Shown: positions 1 to 5,295 of the stretch, in pieces | Numbering within the stretch: the first letter of the stretch is position 1 | Layout of the letters: each line of letters begins with the position of its first letter | Assembly: GCA_937959315.1 (NCBI GenBank) | Contig: CALGRC010000102.1 | Coordinates: forward strand, 1-5,295 | Direction of reading: 5' to 3' | Source of the DNA: an uncultured Clostridia bacterium | GTDB lineage: Bacteria; Bacillota; Clostridia; UMGS1810 | DNA: 5,295 bases | Position numbers and translations under genes: made by a program | The notes under the pieces: model-generated | The model's database searches: none | The model's input: the letters and a program-made list of their open reading frames with translations, nothing else | Told to the model about the DNA's origin: nothing

Positions 1-52
1 CATACGAGATGTGGTGTTGTGACTGGAGTTCTGACGTGTGCTCTTCCGATCT
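1..52 (+). other. Illumina P7/read-2 adapter (non-biological sequence)
   Basis: This is library adapter, not genome. Bases 1-10 match the inner end of the P7 flow-cell oligo (CATACGAGAT). Bases 11-18 (GTGGTGTT) sit where an 8-base index belongs. Bases 19-52 match the 34-base read-2 primer, beginning GTGACTGGAGTTC and ending GCTCTTCCGATCT, with a single mismatch at position 32 (T instead of A). Genuine insert starts at about 53. All three forward frames through the adapter are open and give peptides familiar as database contaminants: one like MTGVQTCALPI (here L for Q because of the mismatch), one containing DWSSDVCSSDL, and one starting MLFRS. No start codon here should be used. Confidence 0.97.
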
Positions 53-1734
53 TCCTGTACAACGAGTGGAAACAGTATCTGGACCGCATTGTGTTTTACG
101 AGCTGGTCAACAGTGGCCTCAGCCAGAGCGCGCAGGAGGATGCGTTCGGGTTTGTGCGGTCTCACGACGACACCGAAAACCCCTTTGCTGCAAAGCCGGT
201 GTATCTGGCGGTGGCGAATGCCATCAAGCAGTTGCAGGATATGGAATGCATTGGCGGCCTGGAATTGGATAACAGCGATACCTATGGCGTCATATTCCAA
301 AACCCGGAAAGCGGGGAATACCTGACCGCGCTTTGGGGGAAAGAAGGGAAAAAAGCCGCCGTCCAATTTGGGGCTGACGCGATTGACGTCATCGATATTT
401 ATGGGAATATAAGCAAGCACGTTGGCGTCGACGGCGTACATACGCTGTTTTTGACAGATGCGCCCATCTATGTGAAAGGCAATGTCCTGCCGGCGGCGGC
501 GGAACCGTTCATTGAGCCGGAATCGGAAAGCATATCGTCGCCGCCAAACAGCGACGTGGTATTTACCATAGAAAGCAGCTATGGCAAACCGCTGGAATGG
601 TCGGTGAAAGCAGGCGAAGGCAATATGGTGGAATCGGCGGAAATCACCGGCAGCCAGGACGGCGCTACCGTCAACTTGCGTCTGTCCGGGCGCACCGGCG
701 ACAAAGGGACGGTCATCATAGAAGCTACAGATAACGGGGTTCCGTGCTATCAAGCGGAATTTCCAATCCTGCTGCTGGAATCCATCCATCTGGATTTTAA
801 CACCGTGCCGTACAGTTATGCCAATTCCAAGCGGTGGAAAACAACCGTTTCGGTTACCAACAACAAGGAGACGCCGATTGAAGGATCGTTTGTCATCAAC
901 GGCCCAGAGAGTTTACGGCAGGTTTTACCAACGATTGCTTTGCCGGTGATTGAGCCGGGCCAAACGCACACCTTTTCCTTTAACCTGCCGGAGCTGAAAA
1001 GCCGCGAGAGCCAGACGCTGGAAGGCCGGGTTGTGCTGGACGACGGCGAATGGACGGACTTTTCCTACAATATGTTTTTCAACGGGATCATCTATGCGAC
1101 GGAAAAACCGGTCATTGACGGTGTTATTGATGAGGGCGAATGGAGCATGACGTCACCCATTTATATCAATACGGAAGAACGGGCGGCAAATCTGCCTACC
1201 TGGGGCGGCGTCAACGATTTGAGCGCGACCGCCAGCCTGATGTGGGATGAGGAAGCGCTGTACCTAGGCGTTACGGTAGAGGATAACGTGCACAAAAACG
1301 ACCGCCAGCCTTCAGACAGCTGGAACGGCGACGGGTTGCAGTTTGGCTTTGCCTATTACCGGCCCAGCCTGACCAGCCAGGCGGGTTCGTTCGAGGAGCT
1401 GGCGCTTGCGTTAAATGACGATGGGCAGCCGATGGCGTACCGGTTTGGTACCGAAACAGATAAGCTCATCGGCGATGTTTTAAACGATATCGAATACAAG
1501 GCGACGCGGTCGGGTACAAAGACCTATTACGAGGCAAAATTCCCGTGGAGTTTCCTGCTGCCGGTAACGGAAGAACCGGTCATGGAAGCGGGCGACGAAT
1601 TCCTGTTTACCATTTTGGTCAATGAAGACGACGGCGCAGGCCGGGCAGGATGGATTGAATATGGCGGCGGTATCGGGGGGACCAAAGATAAAAATCAATT
1701 TATGGGCGGTTCCCTGTTTGCCAAGATAGAGTAA
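53..1734 (+). CDS. Secreted glycoside hydrolase-like protein, C-terminal part, with CBM9 module (5' partial)
   Basis: The reading frame stays open leftward into the adapter, so the true start is missing. The first complete native codon is CTG at 55, and about 559 native residues remain. From 55 to about 483 the sequence resembles the end of a clan GH-A type enzyme: a last barrel strand and helix (VFYELVNSG, EDAFGFVR, AKPVYLAVANAI), then a beta-sandwich ending in IDIYGN and LTDAPIYVKG. An acidic, proline- and serine-containing linker follows (about 484-555). Next come two Ig-like beta regions (about 553-780 and 781-1095), the second with alternating hydrophobic residues and an IEPGQTHTFSF turn. 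From about 1096 to the stop lies a CBM9-type module: PVIDGVIDEGEW at its start, LMWDEEALYLGVTVED in the middle and SWNGDGLQFGF after it, ending SLFAKIE. CBM9 modules bind sugar chain ends, often of xylan or cellulose. The catalytic acids of the enzyme lie outside the window, so substrate and GH family cannot be named. The stop TAA is at 1732-1734, and the next gene follows 64 bp later on the same strand. CBM9 is the surest part of this call; the GH assignment is inferred from overall pattern. Confidence 0.8.
1096..1731 (+). other. CBM9-type carbohydrate-binding module at the C-terminus of the first gene
   Basis: The module shows the usual order of CBM9 signatures: an IDG..DEGEW entry strand (about 1114-1143), a WDEEALYLGVTVED strand pair (about 1243-1284) and an SWNGDG motif (about 1318-1335). 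A long stretch then leads to the closing FPWSF, FLFTILVNEDD and GWIEYGGG strands. Family knowledge: CBM9 is best known from the C-terminus of xylanases, where it grips reducing ends of glucan and xylan chains, and related modules occur in many secreted bacterial proteins. Its sugar specificity here cannot be read from the sequence. At about 210 residues it is close to the usual length for the family. Confidence 0.75.
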
Positions 1735-1746
1735 TGCGCAACCTGG

Positions 1747-1779
1747 TGTATACCGATATAAAGGTGTAAAACGTATACA
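1747..1779. promoter_or_regulatory. Short inverted repeat in the intergenic gap, function unknown
   Basis: TGTATAC at 1747-1753 is matched by its reverse complement GTATACA at 1773-1779, with 19 bases between. Each arm contains the palindrome GTATAC, so the pair could equally be two operator half-sites or a weak A/U-rich hairpin just before the ribosome binding site. There is no T-run after it, so it is not an intrinsic terminator. A TATAAA stretch at 1757-1762 resembles a -10 box, but no good -35 lies at the right distance. The rest of the 64-bp gap shows nothing else. Confidence 0.25.
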
Positions 1780-1784
1780 GAAAA

Positions 1785-1791
1785 AAGGAGG
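1785..1791 (+). promoter_or_regulatory. Strong Shine-Dalgarno site fixing a TTG start
   Basis: AAGGAGG is a full match to the anti-SD of 16S rRNA and lies seven bases before TTG at 1799. No ATG or GTG in the same frame is better placed, and the peptide from TTG is a textbook signal peptide, so the TTG start is well supported. Such a perfect site with a TTG start is typical of Firmicutes. Confidence 0.85.
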
Positions 1792-1798
1792 GTTCGTA

Positions 1799-2704
1799 TT
1801 GAAACGCAAGTGGTTTGCAATGTTGATGGCTGTGGTGTATGGTGTTAGTTTACTGGCAGTCGCAGCCCCCGCCGGCGTGGCTTCTGCGGCGGAAATAGTA
1901 TTGGTAGATGAGGAGTTCGGTTCCGGCTGGTCTGGCAGCGCTCTTCCGTCCGGCTGGTATACCTCCAATGGAGGGAATGTGGAATACCCTGAAAATGGGT
2001 TAACAGAAGATGCAGCGCTGGCACAGGAAAACGGGGAAGGGTTGACCGGTGAAGTAACCGAAGGCGTAGCAAAGTTTTCCAACGCAGGGGCGTCGGACAA
2101 CCGGCTGGTCATCCCCTTTGAACGGGTGACAAGGGAAGACGGCGGGAACCTGCAGATTGACATCCGGTTTGCATTGGAAAATGCAGAAGGGAAAACAGCC
2201 GCACCGGAATTTGCGCTGTTTGATTCGCAGATGCCGACTGCGCATGTAAGGCCAAACGGGCATGTTACCAGCATCCTGACCTATGCGGACGGGGCAGCGC
2301 TTTTGGGACGGAATTCAACGGCTAATTGGTGGAGCAGCTATTATGACATTTACCGGTGGGCTCCGGAAACCGAAAGCAAAAAGCTGATGACATTTACCTA
2401 TGTGCTGGGTTTAGAAGCAGGGACGCAGACCACCTTTGTCGATGGGGTGCAAAAGGCGTCGCAGCCGATCAATACCTGGGCTTATACGGATAATGACGGG
2501 AACACGCTGGAAGGGTACGACCATTTGGCGCTCCGTATTAAAAACGGGACTATGTACCTGGATGCAGTCAGTATAGCGAAAGTTGGTACGGAACCAGAAC
2601 CGGAGCCAGAACCGGAGCCGGAGCCGGGTGCACAGGAAGTATTGGTAGATGAAGACTTCAACGGCGATTGGAGTTCTGCCAGCATGCCTGACCGGCGCCA
2701 ATAA
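1799..2704 (+). CDS. Secreted multi-domain lectin-like protein, 5' part before a frameshift
   Basis: This is the N-terminal part of one gene that continues in another frame to 5162. It starts at TTG behind a perfect ribosome binding site. Residues 1-30 are a Sec signal peptide: KRK near the N-terminus, a hydrophobic core (MLMAVVYGVSLLAVAA) and an ASA cleavage site before AE. From about 1892 to 2590 runs a domain of about 230 residues that looks like a concanavalin A-like/LamG-type beta-sandwich: VLVDEEF at the start, FALFDS, LTYADG, ANWWS, TTFVDGVQ and a closing YLDAVSIAKV. A linker of six Glu-Pro pairs follows (2591-2626), then the first residues of a second copy of the domain (VLVDEDF, 2639-2659). 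The frame then runs into TAA at 2702-2704, in the middle of this second domain. The last codons, from about 2690 (DRRQ), are out-of-frame. No catalytic motif is visible; the role is inferred to be glycan binding or adhesion outside the cell. Family membership of the domain is uncertain. Confidence 0.8.
   Translation: MKRKWFAMLMAVVYGVSLLAVAAPAGVASAAEIVLVDEEFGSGWSGSALPSGWYTSNGGNVEYPENGLTEDAALAQENGEGLTGEVTEGVAKFSNAGASDNRLVIPFERVTREDGGNLQIDIRFALENAEGKTAAPEFALFDSQMPTAHVRPNGHVTSILTYADGAALLGRNSTANWWSSYYDIYRWAPETESKKLMTFTYVLGLEAGTQTTFVDGVQKASQPINTWAYTDNDGNTLEGYDHLALRIKNGTMYLDAVSIAKVGTEPEPEPEPEPEPGAQEVLVDEDFNGDWSSASMPDRRQ
1892..2590 (+). repeat. Tandem protein domain repeat, copy 1 (lectin-like)
   Basis: First of two related domains of about 230 residues. 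Landmarks shared with copy 2 in the same order are VLVDE(E/D)F, a FDS motif exactly 110 residues after the first V, L(T/A)Y(A/T)DG, a Leu-Gly pair, ANWWS (2321-2335) and (V/N)GVQ, followed by an EP linker. The middle is strongly diverged. The start also shares a 15-base exact match (AGTATTGGTAGATGA, 1897-1911) with copy 2. Confidence 0.8.
2591..2626 (+). repeat. (Glu-Pro)6 linker
   Basis: Twelve codons alternate GAA/GAG with CCA/CCG, giving six Glu-Pro pairs between the first and second lectin-like domains. Such EP runs form stiff, extended spacers in secreted proteins. The mixed use of synonymous codons suggests the repeat is kept at protein level rather than being a fresh DNA slippage tract. 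Confidence 0.9.
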
Positions 2705-3332
2705 CTACCAGCGGTTTTACTACGCCATCCCGGCCGGTGCCGCAATCACAAAATGCGGAAGCGGCGTGACCGGACTGGACGGGGGCGCGATGGAGCTTTC
2801 CTATCCATCGCCTGATGCGGGCAGCGATAGTACCGCAGGTTATACGACGGCATATTTCAAACTGAATGATGCCAACGCCCTGAAACTGGGGCAGGAGGAT
2901 ATTGTACGGATTGAATTAGACCTGGCGCTTGCGTCGAATGCAAGGTTTGATTTTGGGATGTTCGATTCTGTACAGACTGGGATTGATGACAATGGGTTCC
3001 CGGATGCCGCCAGGATCCAATCGCAGCTGGCCTATACCGACGGCGGGGGGAACCTGGGCGTAAAGAACGGCTCTGCCGCCAACTGGTGGAGCGGCAGCTG
3101 GAACAATATACAGGGTTCGTACACCGCGGATACGGTGATGGAACTGGCCATTGAACTGGATATGGCAGCCAAAAAGGCAGATTACTATGTCAATGGCGTA
3201 CAGGTGCTGACAGATATTGACATCATGAGTTCCAATTACAAAAAAGCGCCCAATTTTGACACGTTTTATGTCGGCGGCCACACCGGCCCGGTGTATGTAG
3301 ACCGGTTTACCGTCATCAAAAACCCGTCGGAG
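2636..3332 (+). repeat. Tandem protein domain repeat, copy 2 (lectin-like), containing the frameshift
   Basis: Second copy of the domain. It carries the 15-base exact match to copy 1 at 2638-2652, the FDS motif at 2961-2969 and ANWWS at 3078-3092. Its ANWWS lies five residues further from FDS than in copy 1. It ends in VYVDRFTVIKNPSE before its own EP linker. The frame changes inside this copy near 2689. Confidence 0.8.
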
Positions 3333-5162
3333 GAACCAGAACCAGAGCCAGAACCGGAGCAGATCACTGCCACTGCAACTTCGTCCGCCGGTTCCGACCG
3401 GGTCACGGTGGTATTCAGTGAAGCGGTTACGGTGGACAGTGCGCAGGTATCTACCGCCACGCTTGCCAAATCGACAGGCGACGGCGCAGCACCCCAGGTG
3501 ACAGGGGTTTCACAAGAGCAGGGCAATGACGCAATCGTTATTTTCACGCTGAACCAGCCGCTGCCGGACGAGACGGCGACTTATACCCTGACGTTTGGCA
3601 AAAGCGTAGCGGTTGCGCAGGGGTCCATCAACCTGCTGCCGGAATCTGTTACATTTTCCACCAAAAGCACCAGCGCGGTAGCGGTTTGGCCGGAATATGA
3701 GATCACCTTTGACGATGCAAACCCCGGCTATTCCTCGGCAGCGCCGGTTACCATCGGCCAGGATGCGACGGTAACGCTGGCAGCCTCTGGCGTGTGGGAT
3801 GGCGACGTCACAAACGCGGTTCCGGACGACCGTTCCGCTTTTGGGCAGCAGTTTGGCAACGCGCTTGCCATTAACCGTTCGGGAAACAGCGTCGGCAATC
3901 AGGATTCCGTTACAATAACTGTGCCGAAATCGACCGACCAGTATGTTTTCAGCTTTGATTATTTATCGACCGGCGCAAAAGAGAACCTGTTTTACGTGCA
4001 AGATATGGCAAGCAATGCGATGATCTTCCAGAGCGGCGCCGGCGTCGGGACAGGGTTCCGCCTGCCGACGGACGGCGCCTGGGCTCCGTCGCAGATGGTC
4101 GACGATGCCGACAGCGGCCCGGATGAATGGCACAATGTGGCAATCTACCGCAGCGGGACGGTGGCGCAGTTCTATTTCGACGGGAAGTTCGTCGGCCAGT
4201 CGGACACATATTATCCGGCCAACGGCGGGACTTACCGGTTTGTGATTGACAACCGCGGGAAAGTGTCCGGACACATGTATTTTGACAACATCAGCCTGCG
4301 TTCTGTGCAGGACGGCACGATTTTGACAGACGTCACAACGTCCGGCACCACGCTGGCTGTGGATTTTGCAAACCTGGTAAATTTCTCAGCGGGCGATATC
4401 ACGCTGGATAAGGTGGGCGGTTCCACCGATGTGCAGGTTTCCGGCGCGGCCCTGTATGGGAATAAGAAACTGGTATTGACGTTAGACCAGCCGCTTGATG
4501 ATGGGCTGTATGCGTTGAACTTGGGAGAAACCGTATCTGCGGTGGTCAGCGACGGTTCGCTTCCAAACTATGGGGTAAATGCGAGCCTGCAGTTTACGGT
4601 TGGGGAAGCGCCGGCAGGCATAACGGAGATGGCGTTTACCGGATACGATGGGCAGACCTACCCGCCGGTTGACGGGATGCTTTCGGAAACGAAGGAATTG
4701 ACGGTGACCGGCGCGGCCCAGCAGCCCGTTTTAAAGAAGGGCGGCGCGGCGGTGGCCGGCACATGGACAAATACCGGTATGGGGTACCGCTTTGCCGCAG
4801 ACGATTACCTGGATCCGGAGTCCGGCTATGAGCTGATGGTTGGGGATGCGACGGTGGCAGCGTTTACGACTGCACCCAGCCAAGGCGTCCTCATCAAAGG
4901 GCTTCAGGTTGATGAAAACAACCAGGCAACCGCAGAATATATTTACACCGCAGCGGGTACGGCGCCCAAAACCATACAACTGTCGGTCGCCTCTTATGAC
5001 GGTATGGAAATGAAGGCGATTGCCATAGAAGAGTTTGATACGGAACACAAATCCGGGCCAATAGCAGTCACGCTGGTCGATGCGGCAGGCGGTACGGAAA
5101 TCCGCGGGTTTGCATGGGATGCCGATAGCCAGAAACCGCTGGCGCCCTATGCAGTGAAATAA
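2649..5162 (+). CDS. Secreted multi-domain lectin-like protein, 3' part after a frameshift
   Basis: This frame is the continuation of the gene starting at 1799. It is genuine only from about 2690; the ATG at 2649 lies inside the second lectin-like domain and is probably not a start. Order of modules: the rest of the second lectin-like domain to about 3332 (FGMFDS, LAYTDG, ANWWS, DYYVNGVQ, VYVDRFTVIK); an EP linker (3333-3359); an SbsA/Big_5-like Ig domain (about 3360-3665, with VTVVFSEAV and YTLTFG); a third lectin-like domain (about 3699-4314, with YEITFDD, WHNVAIYRSG, AQFYFDGKFVG and MYFDNISL); a second Ig-like domain (about 4317-4605, LVLTLDQPLDDGLYALNLG); another small beta region (about 4620-4875); and a C-terminal module ending IRGFAWDADSQKPLAP. 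That last module resembles one found at the end of many clostridial secreted carbohydrate-active proteins. There is no LPXTG, SLH, dockerin or transmembrane segment, so the protein is probably released or held by sugar binding. With the frame restored the whole protein is about 1120 residues. The next gene begins 44 bp downstream. Confidence 0.8.
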   Translation: MKTSTAIGVLPACLTGANNYQRFYYAIPAGAAITKCGSGVTGLDGGAMELSYPSPDAGSDSTAGYTTAYFKLNDANALKLGQEDIVRIELDLALASNARFDFGMFDSVQTGIDDNGFPDAARIQSQLAYTDGGGNLGVKNGSAANWWSGSWNNIQGSYTADTVMELAIELDMAAKKADYYVNGVQVLTDIDIMSSNYKKAPNFDTFYVGGHTGPVYVDRFTVIKNPSEEPEPEPEPEQITATATSSAGSDRVTVVFSEAVTVDSAQVSTATLAKSTGDGAAPQVTGVSQEQGNDAIVIFTLNQPLPDETATYTLTFGKSVAVAQGSINLLPESVTFSTKSTSAVAVWPEYEITFDDANPGYSSAAPVTIGQDATVTLAASGVWDGDVTNAVPDDRSAFGQQFGNALAINRSGNSVGNQDSVTITVPKSTDQYVFSFDYLSTGAKENLFYVQDMASNAMIFQSGAGVGTGFRLPTDGAWAPSQMVDDADSGPDEWHNVAIYRSGTVAQFYFDGKFVGQSDTYYPANGGTYRFVIDNRGKVSGHMYFDNISLRSVQDGTILTDVTTSGTTLAVDFANLVNFSAGDITLDKVGGSTDVQVSGAALYGNKKLVLTLDQPLDDGLYALNLGETVSAVVSDGSLPNYGVNASLQFTVGEAPAGITEMAFTGYDGQTYPPVDGMLSETKELTVTGAAQQPVLKKGGAAVAGTWTNTGMGYRFAADDYLDPESGYELMVGDATVAAFTTAPSQGVLIKGLQVDENNQATAEYIYTAAGTAPKTIQLSVASYDGMEMKAIAIEEFDTEHKSGPIAVTLVDAAGGTEIRGFAWDADSQKPLAPYAVK
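2687..2692 (+). other. Probable one-base frameshift joining two parts of one gene
   Basis: Upstream the second domain reads in one frame (VLVDEDFNGDWSSASMP) and downstream it continues in another (TGANNYQRFYY). Removing one base near 2689, for example reading ATG CCG ACC GGC in place of ATG CCTGACC GGC, joins them. The spacing from VLVDE(E/D)F to the FDS motif is then exactly 110 residues, the same as in the first domain copy (V at 1898, S at 2225). The site is not a homopolymer. The exact inserted base cannot be fixed within a few positions. Confidence 0.85.
3333..3359 (+). repeat. (Glu-Pro)4-Glu linker
   Basis: Four Glu-Pro pairs plus a Glu separate the second lectin-like domain from the first Ig-like domain. 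It is shorter than the linker at 2591-2626 but of the same kind, which supports duplication of a domain-plus-linker unit. Confidence 0.9.
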
Positions 5163-5206
5163 GGCATGTGGATTGTAAAAGAATGGGCAGATTGACGGGG
5201 GATATT

Positions 5207-5268
5207 ATGAAAAAGAAATTGGCAATACTTCTTTGCAGTTTGTTTTTACTGCAAAATGTAACCGGTCT
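5207..5268 (+). CDS. Start of a secreted or membrane protein gene (3' partial, signal peptide only)
   Basis: ATG at 5207 opens a frame giving MKKKLAILLCSLFLLQNVTG before the right adapter cuts it. Three lysines followed by a hydrophobic stretch are typical of a Sec signal peptide or N-terminal membrane anchor. A lipobox is not completed: VTG is followed by a codon beginning CT, which cannot be Cys. A G-run at 5197-5201 five bases before the ATG is a weak ribosome binding site. The gene lies 44 bp after the lectin-like gene, same strand, with no terminator between, so it is probably in the same operon. The function of the mature protein cannot be told. Confidence 0.6.
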
Positions 5269-5295
5269 AGATCGGAAGAGCGTCGTGTAGGGAAA
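5269..5295 (+). other. Illumina P5/read-1 adapter, reverse complement (non-biological sequence)
   Basis: These 27 bases begin AGATCGGAAGAGCGTCG and end TAGGGAAA, an exact match to the reverse complement of the Illumina read-1 primer as met in read-through. The orientation agrees with the P7-side adapter at the left end, as expected for one intact library molecule. Genuine insert ends at 5268. Confidence 0.97.

Noticed and set aside
1938..1948. GCTCTTCCG inside the second gene, matching nine bases of the adapter
   Set aside because: The match stops after nine bases, and the reading frame and domain pattern (GSALPSGW) run through it, so it is chance and not a chimera junction.
1480..2274. Long reverse-strand open frame of 264 codons
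   Set aside because: It overlaps the 3' end of the CBM9 gene, the intergenic gap and the signal peptide of the next gene. Its protein is low in recognisable structure, and the forward frames there are well supported by domains and a ribosome binding site.
2684..2704. Programmed +1 ribosomal frameshift
   Set aside because: There is no slippery CUU/UCC-stop arrangement; the zero-frame stop lies five codons past the join and there is no stimulatory SD-like element at the known spacing. A sequencing indel or mutation is simpler.
2649..2705. ATG at 2649 with AGGAAG at 2634-2639 as a separate gene start; the peptide MKTSTAIGVLPACL faintly resembles a signal peptide
   Set aside because: The alternative frame over the same bases gives VLVDEDF, a clear match to the start of domain copy 1, and the restored spacing to FDS is identical in both copies. 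A start here would remove the beginning of the domain.
2916..5048. Several reverse-strand open frames of 64-121 codons
   Set aside because: They lie entirely antisense to the lectin-like gene, have arginine- and proline-rich compositions typical of shadow frames, and show no ribosome binding sites or domains.
5163..5206. Terminator or promoter between the lectin-like gene and the last partial gene
   Set aside because: No stem with a following T-run is present, and no convincing -35/-10 pair. The gap fits an operon spacer.
5255..5268. Lipoprotein signal in the last partial gene (VTG followed by Cys)
   Set aside because: The next native bases are CT, which cannot begin a Cys codon; the sequence ends there.

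Overview
This window is a linear fragment of bacterial DNA with Illumina library adapter left on both ends. Bases 1-52 are a P7-side adapter (flow-cell tail, 8-base index, read-2 primer with one mismatch). Bases 5269-5295 are the reverse complement of the P5/read-1 primer. The biological insert is therefore about 53-5268, and the genes at both edges are cut.

The insert looks like an accessory polysaccharide-utilisation region of a Gram-positive, Firmicutes/Clostridia-like bacterium, probably from a metagenome. The support is a perfect AGGAGG ribosome binding site with a TTG start, Sec signal peptides, Glu-Pro linkers between secreted domains, and a C-terminal module with a WD...KPL ending that is common in clostridial secreted carbohydrate-active proteins. 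Base composition looks moderately GC-rich by eye. Taxonomy is inference; there is no marker gene.

Layout, all on the + strand: (1) 53-1734, the 3' part of a secreted glycoside hydrolase-like protein. It has the end of a probable (beta/alpha)8 barrel plus a beta-sandwich, two Ig-like regions and a terminal CBM9-type carbohydrate-binding module. Its catalytic residues lie upstream of the window. (2) 1735-1798, a 64-bp gap with a small inverted repeat, a near-miss cre-like sequence and a strong ribosome binding site. (3) 1799-5162, a large secreted protein of about 1120 residues built only from binding-type modules: signal peptide, two tandem related lectin-like domains each followed by an (EP)n linker, an SbsA/Big_5-like Ig domain, a third lectin-like domain, a second Ig-like domain and C-terminal beta-sandwich modules. 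As given it is split by a one-base frameshift near 2687-2692. (4) 5207-5268, the first 20 codons of a third gene encoding a signal peptide-like N-terminus, cut by the right adapter.

The genes are closely spaced (64 and 44 bp), run the same way and show no terminator between them, so they probably form one operon for binding and degrading an extracellular glycan. No RNA gene, CRISPR array, mobile element or defence system is seen. The most notable points are the adapter-capped ends, which create a false N-terminus, and the frameshift, whose position can be checked against the internal domain duplication.
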